NCBI RefSeq assembly: GCF_943734655.1
Contig: NC_071354.1
Location: 231,316,397-231,380,396 of the forward strand
Length of the DNA stretch: 64,000 nucleotides
DNA from: Sabethes cyaneus
Taxonomy: Eukaryota > Arthropoda > Insecta > Diptera > Culicidae
Direction: 5' to 3'
The notes under the pieces were generated by a model, which worked only from the letters and a program-made list of their open reading frames with translations, was not told the DNA's origin and made no database searches. Positions within the stretch are counted from its first letter, which is position 1. Each line of letters begins with the position of its first letter. Positions 44,659-57,109 of this stretch are shown here, one piece after another. A program made the translations under genes and the position numbers.

Positions 44659-46010
44659 ACAGGTAAATTATTATTCACTTTTTTCTGTCACACGCTCTTG
44701 TCGATTTTTAGTCGTCATCGTCGTCGTTTGTGAATTTAAATTAAAGGATTTATAAAACTAATTCATTTTTTTCGATAAAGGAAAAGTATAGAAAAAAGGC
44801 TGATTAGCTCTTAACAAGGCAGACAGCATAAGTTTTGCTAGTAGAATGAATCGACTAACAAACAATAGAGAAGAAACTGGCAGAAGGCGAACAAGATTTG
44901 CACGAAGAAAGGGTAAAACGGAAAGCAAGGGTACAGGATTTTCGTGCAGTTCCTGGTGTTGAGAGAACGGTTTTTAGTAGCTCTAATATTTTAGGTTCGT
45001 TCAAATCATATTAGTGATAATTTTTCACCTATCTAAGTAGTAGCGTTTTATATATTATTCAGAAAGAATGTGATTGTGTTAGTTTGATTACTTCCCGCTC
45101 CAAAAGCGCAAAATTTTAGGAAAGTTTTTCTTTTGTTCTTATCAATCGGTAGAATCTCATCCCAGTTACATTATTAATTGTTTTTGTTTATGAGGTTTTT
45201 AGTTTCTTCAGTATAGAACAAGCACCTAACCAGGAGAGACACGCAAACGCGCAGAACGGACGGGGAAGCTATTGATGTAAAGCTTGCTCAAAGCTTTCGA
45301 AGTTCGCTGCGAGTAAATGAATTAGTCAAGCCAACAGCTTCCGGTCGAACGAACGGAAGTATAAAACAAATTAAATATTCGGTAGTACGTTTTTATAGGG
45401 GACCGTCATACAGCTGAACCCACGCTGGTCCGGATCCGTTGTTGGGTAACGTGCATTTAATTTTTACTTTTTAGTAGTGTTATAAACCGCAACCGCTAGA
45501 GCGAGAGTTGTAGACCAATGAGGAAAACTCGGAGCAAACGACTGCGCGCGTAATTTTCTTCAAAGGTTTCGCGGTCGTTTCGGATTTTGTACTTGTATCG
45601 TATAAACAAAAAAAAACAGAAGTGAAACTACCCAGAATTGCATACAACAAAATAAATTGATAAAAGACTTTACCTTACTTTAATCTATCAATGTGAGAAC
45701 AATTTTAATCGTGTAAAATAAAGCAAGCTAAAAAACAGGTCGATCATCACTTTAGATGTTTCTTCAAGTTCGAGTTTTTGAAAGCAAAGGACTTCCCTTT
45801 TTCGCTGTATTAAAGCCACTAATCTAGCATACATACACAGATGGAGACACACCCACATACACACGAAAGCTAATTTATAAGGTGGTATAATACGTGTCTT
45901 TTGCGCGCCAAACACGGATGATACAGCGTTTAAGGTACTAGAGATGATTGTAATGATTTGAAAATCATTGAATAAACATATTCTCAACAATCAATCGTAT
46001 GATCAAAAAT
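44659..46010. other. Distal 3' UTR or intergenic sequence
   Basis: AT-rich, with AATAAA near 45650 that could extend the prominin 3' UTR. No gene is recognised. Confidence 0.35.
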
Positions 46011-46185
46011 AATATCTAAAACTGCCGAAAAAAGATTCTTAAGAAAGAAAGATTTTAGGCGAAAAATATACCTAATTAAGCTTCAAATATTCGAAAAACG
46101 ATTCTTAAGGCTCTGAAGAAAATGATCTCAAAACGCTCCTGCTGGGCGAAAAATGCCCATAAAAGCGGTCTCCAACTAAGCTCGA
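46010..46185. repeat. Short copy of the degenerate AAGCTT-type repeat
   Basis: CTAATTAAGCTTCAAATATTCG and the flanking GAAAAACGATTCTTAAGG phrase match those at 19480-21530. Confidence 0.45.
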
Positions 46186-46340
46186 AATCGTTTGTTGGAT
46201 TTAAAGCTGCGTACGATTAAGTCAAACATAAATAAGCTGTGGCAGTCAATACTAGAACATGGTTTTCCTACGAAACTAGGTAATGTGATTCGTGTGACGC
46301 TGAATGGCCGCGCTTTTGTTACGTGCGATGTACTGAATAA
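46186..46340 (+). pseudogene. RTE-like LINE RT fragment (short)
   Basis: An interrupted + strand remnant of the FKAAYD...KLWQSILEHGFPTKLG stretch and IRVTLNG that follows it in the RTE palm domain. Confidence 0.55.
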
Positions 46341-46513
46341 ACAATGGCTGATACTGAAGCTGTTGTTGTTTCCCCGGATAAGGCATCGAAAACAACTATT
46401 CGCAATGACGGCACCGCACGACCTCTTTTCCACTTACAGAACTGTCCGTAGTTGAATGCGTGAAAATTATTTCCAACATGTTTCTGTCTTTTACACTCTT
46501 TAACAAATAGCTA

Positions 46514-46709
46514 CAGCCTGAATTCGTTAATTGGGCCACGATTGCACTCCAGCTGATTCGCTAATTGGGCCGACTGACAGTTGTTAGAAATTTCTAAACT
46601 CGAAAATTCCATACAATTTTGACATTCAAGTTGTCATATAGCCCAATTAGCGAACACCCAATTAACGAACCGCCCAATTAACGAACCACCAATTAACGAA
46701 ACTTTGCTG
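46514..46709. mobile_element. Pogo/Tigger-like MITE (196 bp)
   Basis: The ends are CAGC...GCTG with inverted ATTCGTTAATTGG blocks and TA on both sides (46512-46513, 46710-46711). Repeated CCAATTAACGAA motifs lie at the right end. Confidence 0.65.
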
Positions 46710-46737
46710 TATTCTGCTTCACGCATACTCGAAACTA

Positions 46738-48600
46738 ATGTAGGTGTCTCCACTGCGGCGCCGTCATAGCGAATACCATTTATCGGTGTGATAGAAACGA
46801 ACGGACCAGCCGAGGAGAGGTTCTTATTGCTGTGATTAAAACTCTTCGTGGCACTGCTGTTTGTGTTGAAGGTAGTGATCAGTGTTATATCTACTCCTTG
46901 ATTTAATCGTGTACTTTTAACGATCAGTTTATTAGTACATTCGATAATATCAATGTATGTGCGCTAATACCGCACGAGCGGCAATAAAGATCGCTGGCTG
47001 AAACTCAGCGAGATTAGTTTAAGTTTGTTATCCAACTACAATGCGTGCTTATCTTGTTTCGACGAAGTAAAAGAAAAATACCTCTTTTATAAGGGATATA
47101 AAAAGTGGCGACGCGGATAAAAAGTGAAGTTAAAAGTGTTAAAACAATTAATAAAAGAAGCCGTTTTTCCAGTGTTAAAGCTTAAAGTGGAAATTTGAAA
47201 AAAGGTATTGATTCCGGGGGAATTGTGCGTGTTCGCAACCGGTGAAAAGAGTCGGTCCATTTTGTGCTGGATTGTATGGTGTCTGCGTAAGTAGTACATA
47301 TAATAGGTACTGCTTTTGCGTCCATTGTGATCTTTGAGAGCTTTGTCTATTGCATAATTTTTCATTCTGCATATTTCTATGGCGGCATTGAGTGGAAATA
47401 AAAGGCCTTTTGGTGTGATACAAAGGAATTTCACGCCATATTTCTTTCTTGTGTGCAAAAAAGGGGGAAACAAAAGAAAGTGCTTTCTATGTTTAGCAAA
47501 TAAAGAGCTATTTTAGCTATTCGCTAATATTGTTTTCTTTGTTTCTGTTTTAGATAGCCATTCGGTGAATATTTTTTTGAGCTGGTACCTGAGCAGAGCG
47601 GCGTTTAAGTTGAACGGATCGTAGCTCGTTGTGCTATTTAAATAAAATAAGGATTGATTGGATCGGATTGATAAAAAAACGAGTATTTTCGACGGAATCG
47701 ATTGACTTCTCAGCAACGCTCATTACTACCTTTTTTCACCGTAACGTGGTGACGGGTGAGAATAGGAGGATTTCGGTAAGCGACTTCATTCTTTTTTTCA
47801 ATCTGCTGAACATTTGTGATACGGTCCTTTGGCTCTAAATAACGAAACCCCGTCTAGCGGTGTTCTTATAGGCTCGTTTGAACCCTATACGGTTGGTTCG
47901 TCTTTTACTAATTATTCCGAGCGACTAGGCTATCTGTTTCAAGTAAATGGAATTACAGACCCCGCTCGACAAAAGGCATTATTTGTGACGTTAAGTGGGT
48001 CTGCAGTTTACGAGGAGCTTAAACAATTATATACCTCGGCGGGAGATTTAAAAACTGTTAGTTGCATTGATATTTCCAAAAAGCTCAAGGAGCGATTTGA
48101 CGAGGTTGAATCCGACCTGATTCAACGTTTTAAGTTTTATAATAAAATACAAGGACCCAACGAGAAGGCAGAGGATTTCGTGCTTGCGGTAGACTTCTTA
48201 ACGAAGATATGTTAACTCTAGCAATGGCAGAAAAAATGATTGTGAATTGGGAGCTGGCTGGGTCACGTGCTCGTTTGATTGGAGATTGGCACGGTGACTA
48301 GGTAGCATCCGTGAGGAATCGTTTGGGCCGCAGAGAGTTGCATGACAATTATCGCCGAGACAGAAGCCGAAGTCGGAGTAACAGAAGATGACAAAGTAGA
48401 AGCACAGAGAGAAAGCGTACTGGACGGTATGCGGATTTAGTATGTCACTACTGTGGTATTAAGGGCCATATTAAACGGTCCTGCTTTAAGCGTAAGAAAA
48501 TGCAGCGAAATTCTGTAAATTTTCTGGAGGGCGACGTGAGTTTCGGTGATGAAAAAATTGCGGACAGGAGCAATTTATTGTTCGAACCGCACTGATGAAT
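46738..48600 (+). pseudogene. LTR-retrotransposon relic: possible LTR, leader and gag
   Basis: An open stretch from about 47829 (first codon TTG, no good ATG) to 48215 encodes a gag-like capsid domain (SSFTNYSERLGYLFQVNGI, then ARQKALFVTLSGS). After frameshifts, a CCHC zinc knuckle (CHYCGIKGHIKRSC) lies at 48443-48484. TGGCGACGCGG near 47106 is a plausible primer-binding site, so 46738-47100 may be the 5' LTR; no second LTR or pol is visible. It is most like the Ty3/gypsy order and is cut off by the minus-strand LINE to its right. Confidence 0.6.
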
Positions 48601-48659
48601 TTTGACCAAATTGTTTGCTGCATCTATTTGCCACCTAACAGTGGGCCTGCATTATATCA

Positions 48660-51520
48660 GCTACTTGCGGTATGCGCGCAAAAATTTGATCGATCGAGCC
48701 GGGGTGGCTCTTGCCGTATCAAGAATTCCTCTCCATTGTACTCGGTCCTGGGCTACTCGTCGCCAACTCGTTGCGCGTCTCGACACACGCAAGTCGGCTT
48801 CAATCTGGTCGAGCCATCTAGCACGTTGGGCCCCTCTATCCCTGGTGCCGGTGGGGTTCTTGAAAAGAACGGATTTCACTGCACAGTCGTCCGACATCCT
48901 TGCGACGTGGCCGGCCCACCGTAGCCTCCCAACTTTCGCCAGTTGTACGATGGGAATCTCTATAAGCAGTGCCTATAGCTCGTGATTCACACACCTCCAC
49001 CATTCTCCGCTTTCTGTTTGTACTCCGCCAAAAATAGTCCGCAAAACCTTTCGTTCAAATACGGCTAGCGCACGTATGTCCTCCGTAAGCAAAGTTACTG
49101 TCTCAAGTCCGTAGAGGACTACCGGTCTGATTGGCGTTTAGTACATCTTCAGCTTTGTGCGGCAGCGTATGCTCCTAGATCAAAGCGTCTTGCGGAGGCT
49201 CGATTTCCTGCTTGAATGCGTCGTTGAATCTCCTTGCTCGTATTATTGTCGGCGGTGTCCAGAGATCCCAAATATACGAACTCATCAACCACTTCCAGTT
49301 CATCACCATCAATAGTCACTGTTCGTGGCAAACGTTGCTTTCTCTGGAGCCTCTTTCTACCATATATTTGGTTTTCGACGCATTGATTTCTAACCCTATC
49401 CTCCTAGCCTCCGTTTTTAGTCTGGCGTAGATTGCCTCCGCCGTCCCAAGATTTCTAGTAATGATATCGAGGTGGTCTGCGAAGGCTAGGAGTTGGCTAC
49501 TCTTGCTGAAGATCGTTCCTCTCATTTCGCTCGCCGGATCACACCTTCAATAGCGATATTGAATAACATACAGGACAGTCCATCCCCTTGCCGCAACCCT
49601 CTGCGCTCTGCGAAAGGACTCGAGAGTGTCCCCGAAACGCGCACGTAGCACATCACTCGCTCTAGAGTAGCTTTGATCAGCCGCACCAGTTTGTCCGGAA
49701 AACCGTACTCGTGCATTATCTGCCATAGCTGATCTCGTTCAACTGTATCGTATGCTGCCTTGAAATCCACAAAAATATGATGCGTGGGCACGTTGTACAT
49801 TTCTGGAGGATTTGTTGGAGTAAAAATTTGATCCGCAGTAGCACGGGCCCCCATAAAGCCCGCCTGAGGCCTGATATTGACCTACGAATTCTCTTGCTAT
49901 TGGGGATAGGCGACGCAACAAAATCTGGGAGAGCACCTTGTAGGCGGTGTTGGCCAACAACAATCTAGCCTGTCGCCCTTTTTGTAGATGGTACAGACTA
50001 CACCTTCCATTCACTCCTTCTGGTTCCCAAATCCTAGAAATTATCCAATGAAGTGCCGCTGCTAACGATTCTTGGTCATTTTTGTAGAGCTCTGCCGCGA
50101 GTCGGTCCTTTCCGGCGACTCTGTTATTCTTCAGCTGACGAATTTCTCGCCGGATTTCTTCGAGATCGGGAGCCGCCACGCTGTTGTCGTTTGTAGGCAC
50201 TCCGAGGTTAACTTCCATTGCGTCTCCTGCTGCTATATCGCCGTTGAGGTGTTCATCGAAATACTGCTTCAACCTGTCGACCACCTCGCGCTCGTTTGTG
50301 ATTAGATCCCCTTCCTCGTCCCTTCACATGTCAGGTTTAGGTATGAAGCCCTTACGAGTTTGGTTCCTTTCTCGTAAAACTTGCGCGTGTCATTAGCCCG
50401 GAATAGTTATTCAGGCTCCGTCTCACGATCTCTGTCCTCTTTCTGGCGTTTTTCATTCCGCGCTCGTCGATACCTGGCGAAATTCTCTCTTGTGGAGTTG
50501 CTAAGATAAATTTTCCAAGCTCTTTTTTCCTCTCTATCCTCTTGTTGGCATTCCCCGTCAAACCAATCATTTAATGTACTCGAGGTTTCCGCTCCTAGCA
50601 CCGCGGTTGCGGCCTCGTTGACACTTTGACAGCCAAGCGTATCCTACTCCATCCGTTTTCGGGGGTCGAAGCATTTTGCTCCACAGGGAAAGGCAGAGCT
50701 TCATCTAGTACTCGCGCGTAGTTTTCGGCAACTGCCGGGTTGTTTAGCTACCGAATGTTTAACCGAGGAGGGCGGCTTTGTCGCGAGGTATAAACCATCG
50801 TTAGTTTTTTAGCGTACGCGTACTGCTGCTAGGTAATGGTCCGAGTTGATATCCGCACCCCGTAGGGAGCCCTCGATGAGAATATGGTCGATTTGGTTCG
50901 AAGTTCGTTGGTCAGGTGATCTGGTGTGGTGTGCAGGCTATGGATCCCGATCACCGGTCTATACATTGCTTCCCTGCCGGCCTGGGCGTTCATATCCCCG
51001 ATGACGATCTTGATGTCCCGTCGTGAGCAGCTGTCGTACGTTGCCTCCAGCTGCGCATAGAACGCTTCCTTCTCATCGTCGGGTCTACCTTCGATTGGAC
51101 AATGCACGTTTATGGTGGTGTAGTTGAAGAAACGGCCTCAACATCCTCATCACGCACGTCCTCTCGTTGGTCGCTTTCCAGTCCATTACACGATCCTGCA
51201 TTTTGCCCAACACTAGGAAGCCCGTTTCCAGCTCGTTGGTCGCTCCACCGCTCTGGAAAAATTGGGCCTTTTAATTATCCTCCACACCTTTTCGCCTTTG
51301 CGACAGATCTACTGCAGTGCCACGATGCCAAACTTTCGGGGCTCTAACTGGTCGAGCAGCACCCTGTCGCCACCAACGAAATTTAGCGATCTTCCGTGCC
51401 AGGTACCAAGTTTCCATTCCATGTCCTTATTTCGTCGCCTTAGTCCATGCCGAATGTTTCGAGTAAGATTTCCTTGATTCTTTTTAGCTTTTAGAGTTTT
51501 GGTAGGTAGCCGTACCAAGG
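48660..51520 (-). mobile_element. RTE/JAM1-like LINE, near full-length but dead
   Basis: Read on minus from 51518: an AP-endonuclease start (WKLGTWHGRSLN), then VIGDMNAQAGRE (51020-50985), the linker, the RT fingers (IRQLKNNRVAGKDRLAAELY), HHIFVDFKAAYDTVERDQLW, GLRQGDGLSCMLFNIAIEGV, FADHLD in place of FADD, TVTIDGDELEVVDEFVYLGS, and a C-terminal RRGAQRARWLDQI...RVQWRGIL block near 48760-48880. Several stops and frameshifts split the frame. Clade assignment rests on motif order and the short 3' repeat of a sister copy; R4 or a related clade is the alternative. Confidence 0.8.
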
Positions 51521-51869
51521 CCTACGCTACTGAGTCTCGTGATGGGGCTGCCATCTTACAGTGTCGAGATACACTGTGCCTCCTTCCCTGTTGGTATACG
51601 ACCTTAGTTTCCACCTTGGTTGGTGAACATTAAATGTAACCCCGCATCGTTTTGGACGTACGTGAGGAATTGGAAGCAGCAGCGTGGAACTCCACAACAA
51701 GTACACTGCTTCGACACCGTAACCGAGTCTTAGTCTGAGTCAGCAAGCCTGTTCTCATCCTTCTTTCGAACTGTGCAAAGTAATAACTTACCACCTTCGT
51801 CTGAAGCGTATTTGAGCAGTTTGCCGCTATTCGACTTAAACATGCCGCTGTTCAGCTTTTCGATCACCG

Positions 51870-53423
51870 ATGTGGCGTCGAAGCTACAATCAATTGATGG
51901 ATAGAAAGGCGCCGGACCTGACAGCCTGCCACCGCTTCTTTTCAAAAACTGCTCTGCAACTCTTGCAATTCCTGCAACGATTATTTTTAATCAATCTATT
52001 ACGGAAGGAATTTTTCCGAGTGTTTGGAAGGCTGCTGCTATTACACCTGTCCATAAAGCAGGTAGTACCCATGACGTTACGAACCACCGCGGTATCTCGA
52101 TTCTTAGTTGCTTACCAAAGGTTTTTGAAAGCCTTATTCACGATTCGCTTTACCCGAAGGTTAATCATATTATCTCGGAATGGCAGTATGGGTTCGTGAA
52201 AAAACGTTCGACGATCACAAACTTGATGGCGTATGTTTCAACACTGACGAGAGCGCTTGAAAAGCGGCAGCAAATCGATGCGATTTATGTTGATTTTGCT
52301 AAAGCTTTTGATAGGATGCCGCATCTGTTAATAGTAACGAAGCTAGACAGAATAGGATTGCTTGTATGGCTGACACGGTGGATATCGTCATATCTTACCG
52401 GTCGGAATGCGTTTATGCGTGTAAATGGAGCCAGTTCCCCTCCATTTGAAATGCAATAAGGTTTGCCCCAAGGAAGCCATCTGGACCCATTGCTATTTAT
52501 CCTTTTTGTGAACGATTTGTGCTCTACAATTGTATCCCCTAAGTATATGTTTGCCGACAACCTGAAGTTCTACCGTGTAATAGCTTCGAAAGTTGATTAC
52601 TGTGCCTTACAATCTGACATTGATTCGTTGCTAAATTGGTGCACTCTGAACGGAATGGAGGTGAACGTGCAGAAATGTAATGTCGTCTCATTCTGCAGAA
52701 ATAGACAGATCACTTAGTTCGACTATAAGATGGAAACAGCCAGTACCACCCAGGTCGATACCGTGAAAGATTTGGGCATTCTTCTGGATAGCAAACTTTC
52801 TTTTGCGCAGCACGTCGCAGTTACTACTGCTAAAGCTTATGCTGTACTAGGCTTTATCAAACGGATTACACAGCAGTTCCAGGATGTTTACTGCCTAAAG
52901 TCCCTCTACTGTTCGATTGTACGCAATATTCTTGAGTACGGGGTGCTTGTATGGGCGCCCTACCATGCAGTTCAAATCAACCGGATCGAACAAATCCAGC
53001 TTGATTTCATCCAGTACGCTCTTCGAATACTGCCTTGGAATGACTTAGTCCATTTGCCTTCCTACGAGCACCGTTGCGCCCTAATAGGTCTGCCCACTTT
53101 AGCAAATAGGAGGAGTATGTTGCAACGACTATTTATCTTCGACCTCCTGCAAAACAATGTCGATAGTTCAGAGATGTTACGACAGCTTCGACTAACCGTT
53201 CCGCCAAGGTATACCCGACGAGCGGACTTCCTTAGGCTTTCAATGCACCGTACTTTGTTTGCCACGAATAATCCTACTGATGTGTGTTGTCGTGAGTTTA
53301 ATGTTGTAACTGACTGTTTTGACTATAATGTGACAAGAACAACTTTTAAACTTAAAATTAGTATATATTAGAACTGGCTGTACGATACTTTGAAAACCAG
53401 TATTAATAAATAAATAAATAAAC
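51870..53423 (+). mobile_element. Jockey-like LINE, 5'-truncated, dead
   Basis: + strand frames: SVWKAAAITPVHKAGS, a QYGFVKKRSTITNL stretch, IYVDFAKAFDRMPH, then an in-frame stop just before GLPQGSHLDPLLFILFVNDL. The catalytic box is FADN instead of FADD. The C-terminal part is a 213-codon open segment at 52730-53371 (TVKDLGILLDSKLSF, then ALRILPWND and LPSYEHRCALIGLPTLANRR). The 3' tail is an AAAT-type repeat (53404-53423). No endonuclease domain is seen, consistent with 5' truncation. Confidence 0.8.
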
Positions 53424-53555
53424 ATCGGACTGGGCACATCGTACTAGCGATGAACGTGCTTCGGCTAACCAACGGTAACCAACGGCCCTTTTAAGGGCCA
53501 CAAGTGAATTAAATAAAGGTTAAATGAAATTTTTCTCAATATACATTTTGTATTT

Positions 53556-55043
53556 GAATCGTTTGTTTGAGAAACCCCACAAGTCCAATCGACACTATTG
53601 TTGGAAAACAACAAAAAACTGATTTTCTCGAAATTTTGAACCAATCCTTATATTTTTTGGTATGAGGTTTTATGGTAGTATCTAAAATACATGATGTAAA
53701 TTTATCTTTTGATCAAAATAATGATTCTAGCTAAAATTACAAGGCTTTAAAATTGATGGATATTTGGGGTTTCTCAAACAAACGAGAAATTGACAGTGCA
53801 CTTGAGTAGTTTTAGGCCGTTTTTATTCAAACTTGCGATCTTTCCATGTTCATAGTGTGTAATTTGCTACCATATATCACTGGGGATGTTAATTCAGTAC
53901 GTACCGCTAAAAAGAAGAAGAAGGGAGGGGCGCTAAATATTATTTATAAAAATTTTTGAAGTAGAACACTACAAGTTTTAGAAAAAGTTTTGTACTTTTT
54001 TAATCGAAATTTTGATCATGGTTTGCATTTACCTATTGAAAAATAAAAGGCAAATGGAATAATGGCGGGGTTTGAATTGCATAAATGGACCAGAGTAACA
54101 CGAATTCACATCGCATAGAATACCTTGATACTTCGCTAGTAGTAATTAAAGATATTATAACCAGAAAATAAGCATTTTGAATCTTGGATAACAACCGTAC
54201 TATGATTATGGAGCAGAATCTGAGAATAAGGGTCTGTTCTCAAATTACGTTTTACCAAAAAAATGGAGATGCGTGAGCCTGAGCAGCACCTTAAATACTT
54301 TGAACGGATAAGCTATTGATTTTACAGTGACTCGGGAGTGCTCAACGGATTAATCACATTAAGAAAAATAACGAGTTAACAAAAAAGATAAATAGAAGAT
54401 TATACCTTTTATTTATATATTGTGCTATTATTAACATTGTATAGTAATTAGTGGGTTACTGCTTTTGTGAGAAACGCATGGATAGTTTAGTCTGTCGATT
54501 TCCGGAACGTGATTGCAACAGTTTTTACTGTATCTAGATTACAAGAACGGTTTATTTTCGTTTATCTTGTCGACCAACTAATCCAAGCTTATCTGCATTT
54601 GCAATCAGCTCTAACTTTTTCAGCTAAAACATCCTTTTCTTTTCGATTTTATAGGTCGTTCTTTTACTTTTAATAACTTTTGTCTTGTATTCTGTAGTCC
54701 GCCGAACACTATGTTTCTTTTTTTTGACTGTGTCCAACTCGTAATTTTTCGACATTTTTATACGATTGAATTGTGTTGCGAAAACTGCTTACAACATTGC
54801 ACGTAAAGATTGAATGATAATTTTGTACCTATTGCATCGCCGCTCTAGGTGATTATCGGAAACTTGGATATTTGGGGTTTCTCAAACAAACGGATATTTG
54901 CAACCCCAATTAAAAGGGGTTTGTGGAACTAACTTTGTCTGGAATTTTGAGGGAAGGTGTAGATATCCTCAAGGATTCGAAAACTGTTAAAAAGTCAATT
55001 TTCATAAAAATGGCGTTTGTGGGGTTTCTCAAACAAACGATTC
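53556..55043. mobile_element. Nonautonomous TIR element with perfect 27-bp ends and repeated end motif
   Basis: 53556-53582 and 55017-55043 are exact inverse 27-mers containing GGGGTTTCTCAAACAAACG. The same motif also lies inside at 53763-53784 and 54871-54892, both in the right-end orientation and both preceded by GGATAT. ATTT on both outer flanks may be a target duplication. The 1.49 kb holds no long open frame. Confidence 0.75.
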
Positions 55044-55289
55044 ATTTATAATTGTTAACACTGGCGTGCGCAGGTATAAACAGAAGAAGGGACACCAAAC
55101 TTTCGGAAACATGTTTTGTCCTAAAATCAAGTATTCGTAGGACAGCGGATTTATTTTTACGCAATTACTTTGCTTACCGCAAAACGACCGGCCGATCAAA
55201 TAAAACCAGAATTCTAGGTTGCATCACGAGGTATTTTTTGCATTAAATTTTATAGCGAAGACAAGAGGCATACCCAAGCCTGGGTACCC

Positions 55290-55660
55290 TAGTGGGCTTG
55301 AACCTAGAATTTCAATTAATCTCAAAATGGAACGTGAATTTAAATTTGTTAGAAATAAGGTATAAAATTGTACTTAAATTTGGGACAATTTAGACGTAAA
55401 TCTTTGAAGTGACACATAAAACTGGGTTTGAAATTGGAATTCAAATCCAATTATAACACGCACTTGAAATTAATTTCAAAATTGGCACTGAAATTTAACC
55501 GACAATTAATCTTGAAATTGGGCTTTAAATGAAACTAGAAATTTAACTGGAAATTGGACTTGACATTGGGCTTATACTTGGACTAATTCAGACTAAAAGC
55601 ATTACGGCAAATTAAACTGTAGGTTGAGCTTTAAATTAAGCTTAAAAATGAGCTTCTGCT
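55290..55660. repeat. Degenerate short-period repeat
   Basis: Irregular repetition of phrases such as CTTGAAATTGGGCTT and GAAATTGGAATT at about 20-25-bp spacing; AT-rich minisatellite-like sequence with no gene. Confidence 0.5.
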
Positions 55661-55899
55661 CCATTAATATAAAAACGGCTCACTGTGTTGAAAATGATGT
55701 CGATATTAGAAAACTATCGTCCTTGTATGTAACTAGACTCTTTTGTCAGCTTGTCAGCAGACAACGAAACAAACAAACAAACAAACAACAATCCTCTTTT
55801 CTATGCTCCGTCGATTGTATGCATTACTCACTTTTCGCCAATCGCCAGCGGCGATGAAAGCAAACGTTCGGCTAGAAGAATGTATGTAATTTGAAACAG

Positions 55900-56389
55900 G
55901 AATATCCATATATGCACTCCGCGAGACAGCCGGCGGCGGCGCGGCGGAGGCATACATTAGAATCCGAAATAAGGTCTGTCGCTTCGCGGCGTTAACCGCC
56001 GCCGCTACGCGGGATGTCATCCTATATTTCAATGATATAATCCGCCGGTTACATCTAGGTATAGAATCGATCAATCTCATCCTCTACTCCGATCAATCTT
56101 CTGGTGGTGTGGCGCGAAGCGACTAACAGCATCCAGCATCGGAGGCTTCCGGCGGCGTCACATTGCATCCAGTTTGTTGGATACCAAAATAGGATACCAG
56201 TGCGGTATCAGCGATTTACATGAACGGTCCATTTAGCGTGCGATCGATGTATACCTAATAGAGAGATGGATTTTCGGGGTCAAATCGCTGCACTCGGTTC
56301 TCTCGGAAATTATCATTTTGGGATACGTGCGAACACGAGACTACGCAATGGATGCTGGCAGGGTAGGCCGGTCCGTTGCATTGTGGTGA
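55900..56389 (+). promoter_or_regulatory. GC-rich, promoter-like region
   Basis: This is an island of higher GC (several GGCGGC/GCCGCC blocks at 55925-56010 and 56140) in AT-rich DNA, free of recognisable transposons, just upstream of an initiator-like TCAGTG at 56390-56395. It could be the promoter of a gene continuing right. Confidence 0.35.
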
Positions 56390-56583
56390 TCAGTGTGGGA
56401 ACAAATTTGTGGCACGGAAAAATTCAGTGAATTCAAGTTTTGATTTCCATTTCTTGCGGAACACGCGTCGATTGTTTACGTGACTTTGCGGTAGCGCACG
56501 TGATTAAACTGATAGTGCACGATGGATTGTCAACACGAGCGGTTGGAAGATTGCTGTGGCGATTGCAAATTTGTGCATTTTTG
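56390..56583 (+). CDS. Candidate first exon of an unrecognised + strand gene (coding from 56522)
   Basis: After an initiator-like TCAGTG, an ATG at 56522 with an excellent context (CACGATGG) begins MDCQHERLEDCCGDCKFVHF. It has five Cys in 20 residues and reaches a possible donor (TTG|GTGAAAGT) at 56584. No second exon is found in the window, where LINE debris follows. A competing 60-codon frame over 56440-56622 has no ATG start. The sequence supports a promoter plus first exon only weakly. Confidence 0.3.
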
Positions 56584-56639
56584 GTGAAAGTACGAAAAAT
56601 TGGAAATTTTCGTGTTACCTAGTTGTATATTAAAAGTAT

Positions 56640-57105
56640 GTGTTAACTTACCTGTGAATAATAATTTCTACGTCAAAATGTGTTCAAAGTAGGTAGGTGT
56701 ATGTGAAAAATGTAAGTTATAATGAAAATCATTAAGTTTTATTTGTTTAGAAGAATTAGTATAGAGCAAAGGCTTTCAATCTGTCATAAAAGAAATTTTA
56801 TGTTGAGTAAAAAATAAAAATATTCGTTTCTGACATTCTTTTTGTTTATAAATTAATTATAAAAAGTTTAATTGTGCTTGTACTTGCTGTCTAATGTGTT
56901 TTATCGTAGCCTAACGGATTCAAATTATTTGCCTGTAAAACCAGATATGTTACAGAAATACTACGATTCGTTGGGTAGGTCGATGTTGTCATGAATGAGC
57001 CACTTTTTGGTATTTACTCATCATAACCCAAAACGGCTGTAGAAACCTAAAATTGAATACTGCTGGTAAGGACAATATCTCAAAGAAATTCACGAAAATC
57101 AGTCT
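56640..57105. other. AT-rich sequence, nothing recognised
   Basis: Possible intron of the candidate gene starting at 56390; no exon, repeat or RNA seen. Confidence 0.35.
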
Positions 57106-57109
57106 TGAG

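Noticed and set aside
47087..47473. 128-codon minus-strand open frame
   Set aside because: It falls in the leader of the LTR relic, has no domain and a biased composition; probably chance.
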